Below, piece by piece: positions 1 through 9,900 of a DNA stretch of 36,048 bases. The notes beneath the pieces were generated by a model. That model was not told the origin of the DNA and ran no database searches. It saw nothing but the letters and a program-made list of their open reading frames with translations. Within the stretch, counting starts at the first letter, position 1. Each line of letters starts with the position of its first letter. The DNA is taken from positions 1-36,048 of the forward strand of contig RQSC01000027.1 of the NCBI GenBank assembly GCA_013416795.1. Reading direction: 5' to 3'. Both the position numbers and the translations under genes were made by a program. The stretch comes from Prasinococcaceae sp. CCMP 1430. Its lineage: Eukaryota > Prasinodermophyta > Palmophyllophyceae > Prasinococcales > Prasinococcaceae.

Positions 1-1522
1 GTGGCCCCGGCCACGGCGGGGCCGGCCGCAGGGCCCCCGTGCGGCGGCGGCACAGACGGCGGCGTGGACGTACCGCTGCCGTTGCGCCTGCGCCCGGCGG
101 TGCACATCATTTCGGCGGCGGAGCTCCTCGCGCTGAAACAGGAGTGCGCGGCTTCCGATGCTGCAGCAGCGGCGGCACCCGCCAGTGCGCCGAGCGCGGT
201 CGCGGGCGACACCGCGGCGGCCGTGCCGGACGCGGCAGACGCAGCTCAGCTCGGCCGAGAGCTCGAGTGGCTGTTTGAGGATGCCGTCGTCGGCTGGAGC
301 GATCTGGCCGCAATCGCCAAGGCGGAGAGGGGCGCCGATGATGGCCCCTCCGCATTGCGCACTGCTAGCTCAGCGCTCCGCAGCCGGCTGTCGGCTGCCG
401 AGCTGCGGGCGCTGTGGCGAGAACGCACGTCCGCGCGGCGGCCACTGCAGTACCTGACAGCATCGGCTGACTGGTTCGACATGGTGCTGAGTGTGGGCGA
501 GGGCGCGCTCGTGCCGCGACCAGAGACTGAGCTGCTGCTCGAGTTTGCGCTTGAGTTTGCGGCGGGAACGGAGGGCGAAGTCACGACTACCGGCAGTGCG
601 CCAGCCCCTTGGGCGGACCTCGGCACCGGCTCGGGCGCGCTCGCGGTCGGCCTCGCAAGGCACCTTCCGGGGGCGCACTCTCTCTCGCGCGTACTAGCCC
701 TCGACGCGAGCGCTGCGGCGCTACGCTGGGCGCGCGAGAATGCGCGGCGGCAAGGTGTCGGTGCGCGCGTCGAGACGCTGCTCGGCAGCTGGGAGAGATT
801 CCCCAGCGGCGACGCCAATGAGGTGCGCCGACGCGTTCGCGTGCTGAACCCGACTGTGCGCACGCACGGTGCTTAGCCACCGCCTGTTCTCGCCTCCGCT
901 CGAATGCCTGACCGCGCCGCTGGCTGCACCACGCACTGTCGCGTTCCGCACCGCTACGCAGGCGGTCGCCGCGATGGAGGCGATGGGGCTGCGTGAGGGC
1001 ACGTTCGCCGGCGTGGTCTCTAACCCTCCGTACGTGCCTTCCGAGCGGCTTGCCACACTGCAGGTCGAGGTACGCGACCACGAGCCATGGAGCGCGCTGG
1101 ATGGCGACGCCTCTGCGGCCGGCGTTGGCCTTGCTCCGACGCGCGCGCCCGCGCAGGCAGACTCGCCCGGCGAGCGCGCGGACTACCCTGCCGACATTGC
1201 GGGCGCACGCGTTCCCTTCGAGGCCGCGCGCCTGGGCGCGCGCTTGCTCGCACCGGGAGGCTTTCTCGCGCTCGAGGTTGACGGCGCCGAGCAGGTGCGC
1301 ATGCGCGTGGGGAGGCGCCTGCGAGGCATGGAGCACAAGCTCCTTTCGCGTGCTGACGCAGCGCGGCGCCCATAGAGCCGCGCGCTGGCCGACGCCATGC
1401 GCCTTCGCGGCGGCCTCGGGGAAGGCGTCGCGTTTGAGCGCGTCGAGACGCGCAGCGACTACGCAGGCGTCGAGAGGTTCGTGCTGGGTGTCAAGCTGCC
1501 GGCGGCGGCGCCCGCGCGGTAG
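1..1522 (+). CDS. prmC: PrmC/HemK-type N5-glutamine methyltransferase (release-factor methylation), 5' partial
   Basis: S-adenosylmethionine-dependent methyltransferase that methylates the Gln of the GGQ motif in peptide-chain release factors. Proposed exons are 1-822, 962-1294 and 1376-1522, with introns of 139 nt (GAG|GTGCGC..CGCAG|GC) and 81 nt (CAG|GTGCGC..CATAG|AG), both phase 0. The second intron ends in TAG, which would be an in-frame stop if retained. Visible motifs are an N-terminal helical region with RRPLQYL, then LVPRPETE (about 511-534), the SAM-binding DLGTGSGALA (about 616-645), the catalytic NPPY at 1022-1033, the downstream VRDHEP..ALDGD, and a C-terminal SDYAGVERFVLG. There is no in-frame ATG before base 481, so the start lies upstream of the window. 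The Ala-rich N-terminal region makes the protein (over 430 residues) longer than bacterial PrmC (about 280), which suggests an organelle-targeted form. The family call is firm; the compartment is inferred. Confidence 0.88.
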
Positions 1523-1537
1523 ACATCCAGCGAGCTC

Positions 1538-1800
1538 TCATGTTGTAACATACGTACAGTACTGTATGAGACACGCCGCGAACCACGAGCAAGCGCAGCA
1601 TGCGCGCGCTTGCGGCTTGGGCGCGCCCCTGCTCACGCTGCGACGGCGGCCGCGGCGCGCCTGCCAGCGCCTCGACCTTGCCGTCCGCGCTCGCCCCGCC
1701 CTCCCCCTGCACGAGCTCTTCGGCGAGCGGGCTGCCTCCCTCGAGCACCCACTCGTGGAGCGCTGCACACAGTGGTCTCCCATCGCCAGTAGCCATGCCC
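1538..1800 (-). pseudogene. Decayed partial copy of the 3' end of the SAM-domain membrane protein gene
   Basis: This stretch matches 5148-5418 at an offset of about 3610 bases. It is nearly identical across 1566-1735 and weaker outside that. It corresponds to about the last 50 codons plus downstream sequence of the minus-strand gene at 5248-5970. Read on the minus strand it still encodes EWVLE, LVQGEGGASADGKVEALAG and AGAPRP, but the parental stop TAG has become CAG. Indels upstream of EWVLE (for example a 3-base gap) disrupt the match to the parental ..LVQRYLPEWVLE. No upstream exon, SAM domain or membrane helix is present, so it cannot make the parental protein. It starts only 16 nt after the prmC stop. 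Confidence 0.8.
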
Positions 1801-2261
1801 ATTTCAGCGTCGGGTCTGGGACGAAATCGGCTCCCCCTCCCCCCCCCCCCCACACACAAAAAAAAGCGGTTTGCCGGCCGCGTTCGATTTCCATCCGTTT
1901 TCCAGCAGCGCGACGCAAAGGCCGCGCGAGGCGCCGCGCGGCGCTTCTCCGCAGGGTGCTGCGCACAGGTGTCGTCGTCGCGGCGTCGCAGCCGCCAACC
2001 AACCGCCAACTGGCAGCCTTTGGTTGGAGGTTCCCCGGCACTTTTGGCAACCGTCTTTGAATTGGAATCGACGGTGTCTGAATCGGAAGCGCCGCGTAAC
2101 CGACTGCGCGCGCGTCCGACCCGCAACCGGCCGCTGCGGCGCGACGGCCGCGCGGGGCGCCACAGGGCGCGGCCTCCTCGCCTCGCCTCGCCTGCGGGGT
2201 GGTGGGGGGGGTAGGGGGGAGGGTGTTGGTGGCGCGGCTGGTGTTACGAGTGGCGGGCGAC
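1801..2261 (+). promoter_or_regulatory. Upstream region of the TCAF-like gene, with C-run, CA and A-run
   Basis: There is no supported gene here. A low-complexity block at about 1838-1864 runs from C's through CACACA into A8. A G-rich stretch lies at 2196-2235. This is the most likely promoter and 5' leader of the following + strand gene. Open frames across the interval start at non-ATG codons and have no recognisable domain. Confidence 0.45.
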
Positions 2262-4933
2262 ATGGCGGACCCGGCGCGCCTCGGCGGCGGCTTCGGCCGC
2301 GGCAAGACGCTGCGGCCGTACGCCGACGGCGGCGAGGACAGCTCGGGGGGCTCGCGCGAGAGCGCGCGCTGGTGCTCGCCGTCGCGCTCGCCGCCGTCGC
2401 AACGGGAGCGTCCGCGGCCGCGAGCGACGCCGCCAGCGACGAGTATGCGCAGCTGCTGGCGGGAGTGGGCGACTTTGACTTGGACTTTCACGCCAGTCGG
2501 ATTCAGCTGCTCTCGTCCAGTGCCTTTCCGCTGGCAGCCGCGGAGGATGGCGTCTACGTGGCTGCCGCCGTGAGCGGCGCCGGCCGGGTGGTGGCGTTCG
2601 GCCACGAGGCGATGCTCACCAAGGGTGCGAGCGGCGAGGGAGGCGCAGGCGCGCAGACGCTGATTGGCAACGCGCTGGCGTGGCTCGCGTCTGCGGATGG
2701 GGCGGCTGATGAGGTGCGGCTCGTGGTGCAGTCGTCCTACAACAATGGCCAAACGGCCGCCTTTGCTGCCGCCGCGTCGGCCGCGCTGCCACGTGACGCC
2801 AGCGTGACGACCCAGCGGGTCACCTGGATGCCCGAAGGGCTCGTTGCCGGCCGCGACGTCGCTGTGGTCAACTTCCACGACCTCGAGGATGACGACATCC
2901 ATCCACTCCTTGCATTCGTCGCTGCCGGCGGCGGCGTGCTCGGCGGCGGCCATGCGTGGTGGTGGGCCTACAGCAACGACAACGACAACGCCTACGCCAA
3001 CCACCCTGCTAATGCGCTGCTCGTGCCGCTGGGCCTTGGGCTCGACTCACGCACGGTCGGATCCACAGTGCTGTCTGAAGTGCCCAGTGAGCTCCCCGGG
3101 GGAGAGTACAACCTCTGGTCGGTCGGCGCAGCACTCGAGGCCTTTGGTGCGGATGTCCTCGACCAGGGCTCCGCCGAGGAGGAAATGGCCCTCACGACTA
3201 TCGCCGACGCGTTGGCCTTCGTGCCCGCCGATGCCGATGCGGAACTCTGGGCCGCCGCGGACGCGGCCTTTTCTTCGAGTGAGTTGGAGGTAGGGCACTT
3301 TCCCCTCCGGTACACCGGCTTGGCCAAGCTGGCGCTCGTTGTGGCCGAGACCCGCGAGCAGCACCTCCCTGCGAGCAGCATCGAGCCGAGCGCCTGGGCG
3401 AGAGGCTCCTGCAGTCACTGTCAGATGCCGGCGGATGCAACGAAGCGGCGTACAGTGGCAAAGCTGACTGTCAACGCCAGCTACCCCGGGCGAAATGATC
3501 GCTTTTTCTACTCGTCTCCCGACGCGAGCCTGTGGATATCGACAGGGCTTTACCTCGCGCCGGGCGAGGCGGCCGAGGTGGGGCTGCCACCCGCCGCGGT
3601 ACGGAGCGGCTGCGTGTCACTGCAGGTCGGCGCACACTCCGACGAATTACACCAAATTAAACGGCTAGAGCGGCCGCCAAAGATCACGCGCACGTTTGCC
3701 GTCGAGACGGACACTACCACTGTCGCGAATGCCCACGGTGGTCTGCTGTATCTCGTGGTCGAACCCGGCTGCACCGCGGGCGAGGTCGAGATGCAGGTGG
3801 AAGGCGCATATGACGCCCCTCGGTTCGTTCTTGGAGTCACCGATCCTGACGATTACATCAAGGCAGTGACCTCGCCTCTCGCCGCGCCATGGACAGAGCT
3901 TGAGTGCGAGTCGCTCATCCTCACGGTGCGCACAGTCGACGCTGCGGCCGCGGCCTCCGAGGCAACCGCAGTGATGGAGCACTGGGAGCGCGCGATGCAG
4001 CTGGGGAGGGACCTCGCGTCCGAGGGCCGTCCCTACGTCCGCAAAGAGCGCATTGTCTCGGACGTGCAAATCAGCGTGGGATGGATGCACTCTGGATATC
4101 CCATCATGGGGCATCTGGAACACAGCGCGCTGGTAGTGAGCGTCGACGAGCTGTGTGGCCAAGGTACCGGGGAGCTGGGCGGTTGGGGGCCCTATCACGA
4201 GCTTGGCCACAACTTTCAAGGGCGGGATTGGATGCTTCCAGGCACGGACGAAAGCAGCTGCAACTTGTTCAGCCTCATCATAGCCGAGCGCGAGTGCGGC
4301 ATGCAACCCGGCAGGGGCCACCCGGCGCGCAGCCCCGAGAGTGTTTCGGAGCGATGGGAGGAATACAGCGCGGCCAAATATCCAGACTTCAGCGTGTGGT
4401 TCGGGCTCGACTTCTTTATGGAGCTCCAAAGTGCGCTTGGTGGGTGGGAAGCTCTGGCAGGCGTACTGGCGACGTACGCGAGCGAGAGCACACGCACGTG
4501 TGACCCGTGCACGCTCGAGAATGTGGGCGCGGGCTGGTCGCCCGCCAGCGAGCGAGCGCGCTTCGACTTGCTCATGGCGCGCTCGGCGGTGGCGCTGGGT
4601 GCGCGCGGGCTCGAGGCAGCGGAGATCTTTGGGCCGAACAAGTGGAGGCTGCCCGTGAGCGACGCGGCCCTCGAAAGCATACTCGAAGCGGAGTGGGGCG
4701 AGTCGCCCTCCGAAGCGGACGGCGGAAGCTCGCCCAAGGAAAAGAAGAAGAGCAACAAGAAGGACAAGAAGAAGAAGAAGCAGAAGAAAAACAAGAAGAC
4801 GAAGCTCGAGAAGCTCTCCAAGAAGGCCATCAAGAAGCTGTGCAAGGGCGCCAAGTCAAAGAAGAAGTGCAAGAAGGGTCACGCGAAGAAGCTCTGTACC
4901 TTTAGCAAGAGAAAGGGCTGCGCGCCCAGGTAG
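2262..4933 (+). CDS. TCAF-like (FAM115) M60-family metallopeptidase with Lys/Cys-rich tail
   Basis: The open frame runs to the TAG at 4931-4933. The N-terminal half resembles the TCAF N-terminal region (..FVAAGGGVLGGGHAWWWAY, about 2905-2970). The M60 module follows: SLWISTGLYLAPGE (about 3527), GAHSDEL and a GGLLYLVVEPG strand, DVQISVGWMHSGYPIMGHLE (about 4063-4122), and zinc motif HELGH at 4196-4210 with a downstream Glu in GTDESS. Vertebrate TCAF proteins regulate TRPM8 trafficking and have a degenerate motif; other M60 enzymes cleave glycoproteins, so this one may be catalytic. The C-terminus (about 4735-4930) is very Lys-rich with several Cys. The start is unresolved. The best ATG (2262, good context) is in another frame. 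A 119-nt intron at 2318-2436 (CC|GTACGC..GCCAG|C) would join the frames but skip a signal-peptide-like stretch at 2354-2425. The nearest in-frame ATG is 2612. Confidence 0.75.
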
Positions 4934-5247
4934 GAGGTTGGCCGACACATCCGACGGGGTGGCAAGCAGCCGCGCGCGCACGACTCACACGCTCTCTTAA
5001 GGAATGCCGCAAATCGCACGTAGCAATCGCATCCATCTTTCCACGCGCGCGCGCGCACGAGCTTGAGAGCGTACCACAGCGGCGGAACCCGTCGAGCGTC
5101 TGCTCGGCTGCCGAGCCCGCCCGTGCAACTACGCCAGCCGCGTCGCTGCATGCTGTAGTTCCCGCAGTAAAAGATATGAGACACGCCGCGAGCCACGAGC
5201 AAGCGCGGCATGCGCGCGCTTGCGGCTTGGGCGCGCCCCTGCTCACG
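4934..5247. other. Tail-to-tail interval between the TCAF-like and SAM-domain genes
   Basis: It holds no supported gene. It contains the 3' flanks of two convergent genes. The right part, from about 5148, is the parental half of the duplicated block seen again at 1538-1800. Confidence 0.5.
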
Positions 5248-5418
5248 CTACGTCGATGGCCGCGGCGCGCCTGCCAGCGCCTCGACCTTGCCGTCCGCGC
5301 TCGCCCCGCCTTCCCCCTGCACGAGCTTTTCGACGAGCGGGCTGACTCGCTCCAGCACCCACTCGGGAAGGTAGCGCTGCACGAGTCCCTGCTTCCAGTA
5401 GTACCACAGCATGACCCC
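5148..5418. repeat. Parental copy of the duplicated block
   Basis: It covers the last roughly 55 codons and the 3' flank of the SAM-domain gene. The other copy is at 1538-1800 in the same orientation. The two copies bracket the TCAF-like gene. The core 5176-5345 aligns to 1566-1735 without gaps and with scattered substitutions. Similarity fades on both sides. Confidence 0.8.
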
Positions 5419-5970
5419 CACGTAGACGCCCGCGTCCGCGATCTCCTTGCGAGTGACCCGCACGCAGCAAGCACACACCATGCCAATTGCGAGCGTCGTC
5501 GCCGCTGAAATCCATAGGGCCGTTGTCGCGGCTGTGATGACGGCCTGGACGCCCACAGCCGCGGCAGCAGCGGCGGTCTGCGCGACTGACGCCGCGAGCG
5601 CGCTCAGCGCTCCCTGGCGGGCGTCGCACCCGTCCTGCAGCCGCCGCCTCTCGCGCTCCGCGTGCGTGACTATTCTGCGCCGGTGCGCGCGCAGCGTGAC
5701 GTCGCCGTCTGCCTCCAGATCGTCGAGCGTCACATGCAGCATATCGTACAGCGAGTCGTAGCCGCGCGCCTCGAGAGCCGCGGCGTGCTCTTCGAGGCCA
5801 ATCTGTGAAAGGAACGAGCGCACAGCGCCCACGCCCGCAGCGGTGCGCGCGTAAACGACGCCATTGTCGGCGGCGCATCCAACTGCGGCGCCGTCCCCAA
5901 ACCCGCCCAGGGACGCCGTCAAGAGTGCCACGGCGATCCCGACCAAGCTGCCAGCGCCTGACACGCGCAT
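5248..5970 (-). CDS. SAM-domain membrane protein
   Basis: 240 residues in one exon, with ATG at 5970 and TAG at 5248. Residues 1-22 form a signal-peptide-like hydrophobic segment. Residues about 50-110 match a sterile alpha motif: FLSQIGLEEHAAALEARGYD, then LYDMLHVTLDDLEADG and LRAHRRRIVTHAE. A long hydrophobic helix follows at about 141-170 and a shorter aromatic one at 179-193 (GVYVGVMLWYYW). The tail is Gly/Ala-rich. SAM domains mediate homo- or hetero-oligomerisation, so an oligomerising membrane adaptor is a reasonable inference, but no specific function is recognised. The gene sits head-to-head with the dynein gene across about 1 kb and tail-to-tail with the TCAF-like gene. Its 3' end is duplicated at 1538-1800. 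Confidence 0.75.
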   Translation of the reverse strand: MRVSGAGSLVGIAVALLTASLGGFGDGAAVGCAADNGVVYARTAAGVGAVRSFLSQIGLEEHAAALEARGYDSLYDMLHVTLDDLEADGDVTLRAHRRRIVTHAERERRRLQDGCDARQGALSALAASVAQTAAAAAAVGVQAVITAATTALWISAATTLAIGMVCACCVRVTRKEIADAGVYVGVMLWYYWKQGLVQRYLPEWVLERVSPLVEKLVQGEGGASADGKVEALAGAPRPST

Positions 5971-6979
5971 AGCGCCGCCGTGCCGAGGCCACTACACGTG
6001 CGCCGGCGCCAGCGCACGTGCCGAGGCTGCCCCGCCAGGCTTGTGGCACCGGCCGCGCTCCCATCAGGTGGGCGGCCCGGGTGCGCCCCTCGGGCCAGAC
6101 ACGCGTCCGTGGGGACGGGGTTGGGGTGACGCGCCGGCCTCCGGAGAGCGCCGCTGTCGAAGTTACGCGGCGGCACCCGCGCGGCCGCCGCGGGGCAAAA
6201 GCCCCACGGCGCGCGCGCGCCGCTACCACATTTTTTACCAGCTGTGCGCAGCGGGCGTGTGCAGCCCCGCTCAGTCGGCACCCGCACGTGCCATCACCAT
6301 CTCCCCTCTCGCCCCGCGCCCTGCGCGCGCCAGCGCCGGCCTCACCTGGGGGAACGCACTCAACGCTTTGCCGCTGGCCGCGCACGCGATTTCGCGCGCC
6401 CCCCCGCGAATTCACGCCAGTAAAAAACCCATGCCAAAACACGCTCCGAGCCCCACATCGCAATGACGAGTTAGGGTTTACAATATCCGTCCGCGCGCGT
6501 GCAAACGCAACTCTAACGCGTTTCGACGCGGATCGCGGAAGCGGCGGTCCGTCACCCTAACTCCGACAGACCCAACCCAAACCCGCGAACACAAACCCTG
6601 TTATCTAACCCTTACTGTATACCGCGAATGAACCCGAAGCGGCCGCGCGGCGCGGCGCCTCGCGGGGGTGTTGCGCCGGATCCGGATCCTGCGGAACGGA
6701 TTTTCGATCCATTTCGATCCGCGGTATGAGGTACACAAACACCTCAAAACGGAAGTATTTGTGCGTACGCGATATCACTCCCTCGCTCACGATGTGCCTG
6801 ATGGCTGTGCGCGCGCGCGTGTGTGTGTTGATGAGTGTGCGAGGGCGCGTGTGCGGTGTGGTCAAGGGAGGCATGGCGGTGGCAGCGGGGGCGGGTTAGG
6901 CGAGAGACCGCGCACTCGGGGGCGATGGCGGCGGTCTCGATGGCTCCCGCGCAGCGGGCGGCGTACGCGCGGCGTGGCG
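5971..6979. promoter_or_regulatory. Divergent upstream region of the SAM-domain and DNAH10 genes, with telo-box and telomere-like motifs
   Basis: No supported gene. An exact telo-box (TTAGGGTTT, 6471-6479) is followed by further telomere-like pieces: ACCCTAAC at about 6554, ACCCAACCCAAACCC at about 6570-6585, AAACCCTG at about 6593 and TAACCCTTA at about 6606. A T6 run lies near 6232. Alternating GC/GT sequence lies at about 6806-6860 just before the dynein start. The frame upstream of 6980 stays open but lacks an in-frame ATG. Confidence 0.5.
6471..6479 (-). promoter_or_regulatory. Telo-box (AAACCCTAA on the minus strand)
   Basis: Exact match to the telo-box known from promoters of plant growth and translation genes. 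It lies about 500 nt from both flanking start codons. A second exact copy is at 26265-26273 and a one-mismatch copy at 30158-30166. Confidence 0.45.
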
Positions 6980-9900
6980 ATGGTGCGCCAGCTGGACGCG
7001 AGCGATGCGCGCGTGCAGTGGCTGCAGCAGCGCGCGGCCGCCGCGCTCGGCGCGACCGAGGCCGAATTCGGCGAGGCGCTCCACGACGAGGGCGGCTGCG
7101 CGGCAATCAGCGCGTTCTGCGCGGCCGGCGGCGAGGCGGCGCTGCTGCTGTATAGGCAGGAGGTGGTGGAGGAGGCGCCCGCAGACGAGGGCGAGGAGGA
7201 GCAGACGGCGGCGGACGATGCCTCCCAGGCCGAGGCGCAGGAGTCGCCCGCCTCGGAGAGCCCGACCGACGGCCCTGCCGACGCCGACGCCTGGCGGGCG
7301 CCCGAAGGGTGCGAACAGGCAGACGGCGGCGCGCCAAAGGGGGGGGACGGTGCCGAAGGGGGCGAACAGGCCGACGGCGGCGCGCCAGAGGGCGGTGGCG
7401 GCGCCGACGGCGAGCATGGCACCGACCCCGAGGGAGCCAGCGCGTCCGATGCGGATGATCAGGCCGATGGAGCCGAGGACGCGGCCACAGATACGGACGG
7501 GCCCGTACTGGAGGCCGGTGAGCAGACGGAGGCCGCCGCGGCCGACGCCGACACCAACGCGGCGGGAGCCGGCGAGGACGCGCTCGCGCCGGGGCCTACG
7601 GAGGTCGTCGGCACGCCCACAGCAAAGCCGGTGACCAGGCCGCGCCCGACGATCACCCACTACGTGCTGCGCGCGACAACGTGCCAGCTCGCCCCCGACG
7701 CGTCGACCGCTGCCACGCTCTACTTCCTGCGCTCCAACACCCTGGAGGAGCTGCCGTCCACCCCTTCGAAGCTCGACGACGAGGTCGAAATGGGCGTGCT
7801 CGGCGAGGGCCCGAACCTGGCCATGCTGGAGCAGATGCTCACCAACGTGTACCTCCCGATGATGAGCGGCGGGAGCGCGGCCGACGCTGCGAATGTCGCC
7901 TCGGGCGCGCCCGGCGCGTTCGTCACCGAGGTGCACAGCGAGCTCGTGGGCAACATGCAGAAGTTCGCGAGCCAGGTGGTGCACACGCTGCAGCAGCTCA
8001 ACGGCGACATCCACCTGACGATCCCCGACGTGGATGTGTCGAGCATCGAGGCGGCAGTCGAGGACTACGATCTCGTCAGCCAGCTCGAGAGCGCCATGTC
8101 AGAGTGGACGTCGGTGCTATTGAGCGCCATCCAGCGCGAGGGGGAGAAGGTGCCCCTCGGCAATGGCCCGCTCGCCGAGATCGACTTTTGGCGCGAGCGC
8201 AACGCCAGCCTGTCGTCGCTGTACGAGCAGCTCAACCTGCCCAACGTCAAGGCCATGCTCACGGTGCTCGATCACGGCTCGACTGACTCCAACCTACTCG
8301 AGGCCTTCCAGGCGCAGTACGCCGAGCTTACCAAGCTGTACGTCGAGGCAAAGGACAACGTCAAGTTCCTCACGACGCTCGAGCGCCACTTCAAGAACAT
8401 CTCCAACGGCTCCATGCAGCTGGTGCTGGACACCCTGCCGCCCATGATGAACGCCCTGCGCATGGTCTGGATTATCTCGCGACACTACTCGGACGACACG
8501 CGCATGGGTAATCTCCTCGAGCGCATCGCCAACGAGATCTCGGGCAAGGTCGCCGGCGAGATGGACCTGCGGGTGATCTTCAAGCGGCCCGCCGCCGAGA
8601 GCGTGCCCCACATCAACTTCGCGAAGAAGGTGCTCGAGCAGTGGAGCGAGATCTATCTGCAGGTGCGCGAGAAGATTGAGACGAGCGGCCGCGACAATCG
8701 GTGGGAGTTCGACCGCCGCAGGCTGTTCGAGCGCACGACTTACATGGCCAACATCTGCTCGGACCTGAGGGAGGTGGTGGTGGTGTCAGACGAATTCGCG
8801 CGCTTCCTGGGCCCCGAGCTCAAGGCGGTGACTGGCGACGCTATCGGCATCGATGACGTGATTGCGCAGGTGGCCCAGATGCTCAAGCCCATCGAGAATC
8901 TGCCCTTCGATCCGTGGGACAAGCGCTACAGCAGCCAGTGGGTCGATGTCATGGCCAAATTCAAAAGCGACAGCGAGCGCATCGGACGCGCCACGCGCGC
9001 CTTCATCGACACCAGCTTCAAGAAGCTGCGCTCGGCCGAGAGCGCCCTCGAGCTGCTGCGAAGTTTCCAGTCGATCGCGCCCGCCGAGGGCGGCGCCTCT
9101 CGCTCCAACGCGTCGACCGGCCTCGAGATGGCTGAGAAGATCTCGGACATCCTCGCGCAATTCTCGCGCGAGATCGACGCCACGCGCGAGATCTTCGAGG
9201 CGAACGAGAGCGACCCATGCTGCACGCGCAACGCACCGCCCGTGGCGGGCGCGATAAACTGGAGCCGTTCGCTCTTCGGTCGCGTGCGCCAGACGATGAA
9301 CCGCTTCGGCGCCTTCGACGGCGCCATGGCCGATGGCGTCGGCACCGAGGTGCACCGCAAGTACATCGCGCTCGCCAAGCAGATGCTTGGCTTCGAGAAA
9401 GCCAAGTTCCAGCAGTGGAGCGAGAATGTCGACGTCACCGCCGCGCAGCATCTCAAGAGCTCCATCATCGCCAGCGCGGCCGACGGCACCATCGTGACCA
9501 ACTTCCACCCCGACCTGATGCGCCTCATACGCGAGACCCGGTACCTCGACCGCATGGGTTTCGACATCCCTGAGGTGGCCCTGAGCGTGTGTCTGCAGGA
9601 ATCAAAGTACCACGCGTACTTGGAGGGCCTCCAGTCCATGCTCGCATCCTACCGTGCGGTGACGTCTAACCTCTCGGACGCGGAGCGTTCGCTGCTGTCA
9701 TCGCGGCTGAGCGCGCTGCGGCGCGTGCTCGACCCGGGCTTCTCGCCGCTCAATTGGAACTCGCTGGGCGTCCTCGACTTCATCAGCACCGCCACCAAGG
9801 CCATAAACGACTTCCAGGCGCTGGTTAATCAGGTGCAGAAGAGCTCGGGCCTCATCGAGAAGGTGGTCGACTCGATCGCGCGCGCACAGATCGCGTGTGA

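Noticed and set aside
993-2060. 355-residue + frame across the prmC 3' end and the intergenic region
   Set aside because: It runs in another frame over prmC exons and the decayed repeat, with Arg/Ala-rich composition and no domain; a GC-driven shadow.
1538-3004. 488-residue minus-strand frame
   Set aside because: Only its last part matches the decayed SAM-gene copy; the rest is antisense to the TCAF-like gene.
1538-5418. Transposon carrying the TCAF-like gene between its terminal repeats
   Set aside because: The repeats are pieces of a host gene, not terminal repeats; no transposase, integrase or target-site duplication is visible.
6896-8014. 372-residue minus-strand frame
   Set aside because: Antisense to the dynein N-terminal region, with skewed Arg/Gly/Val composition and no domain.
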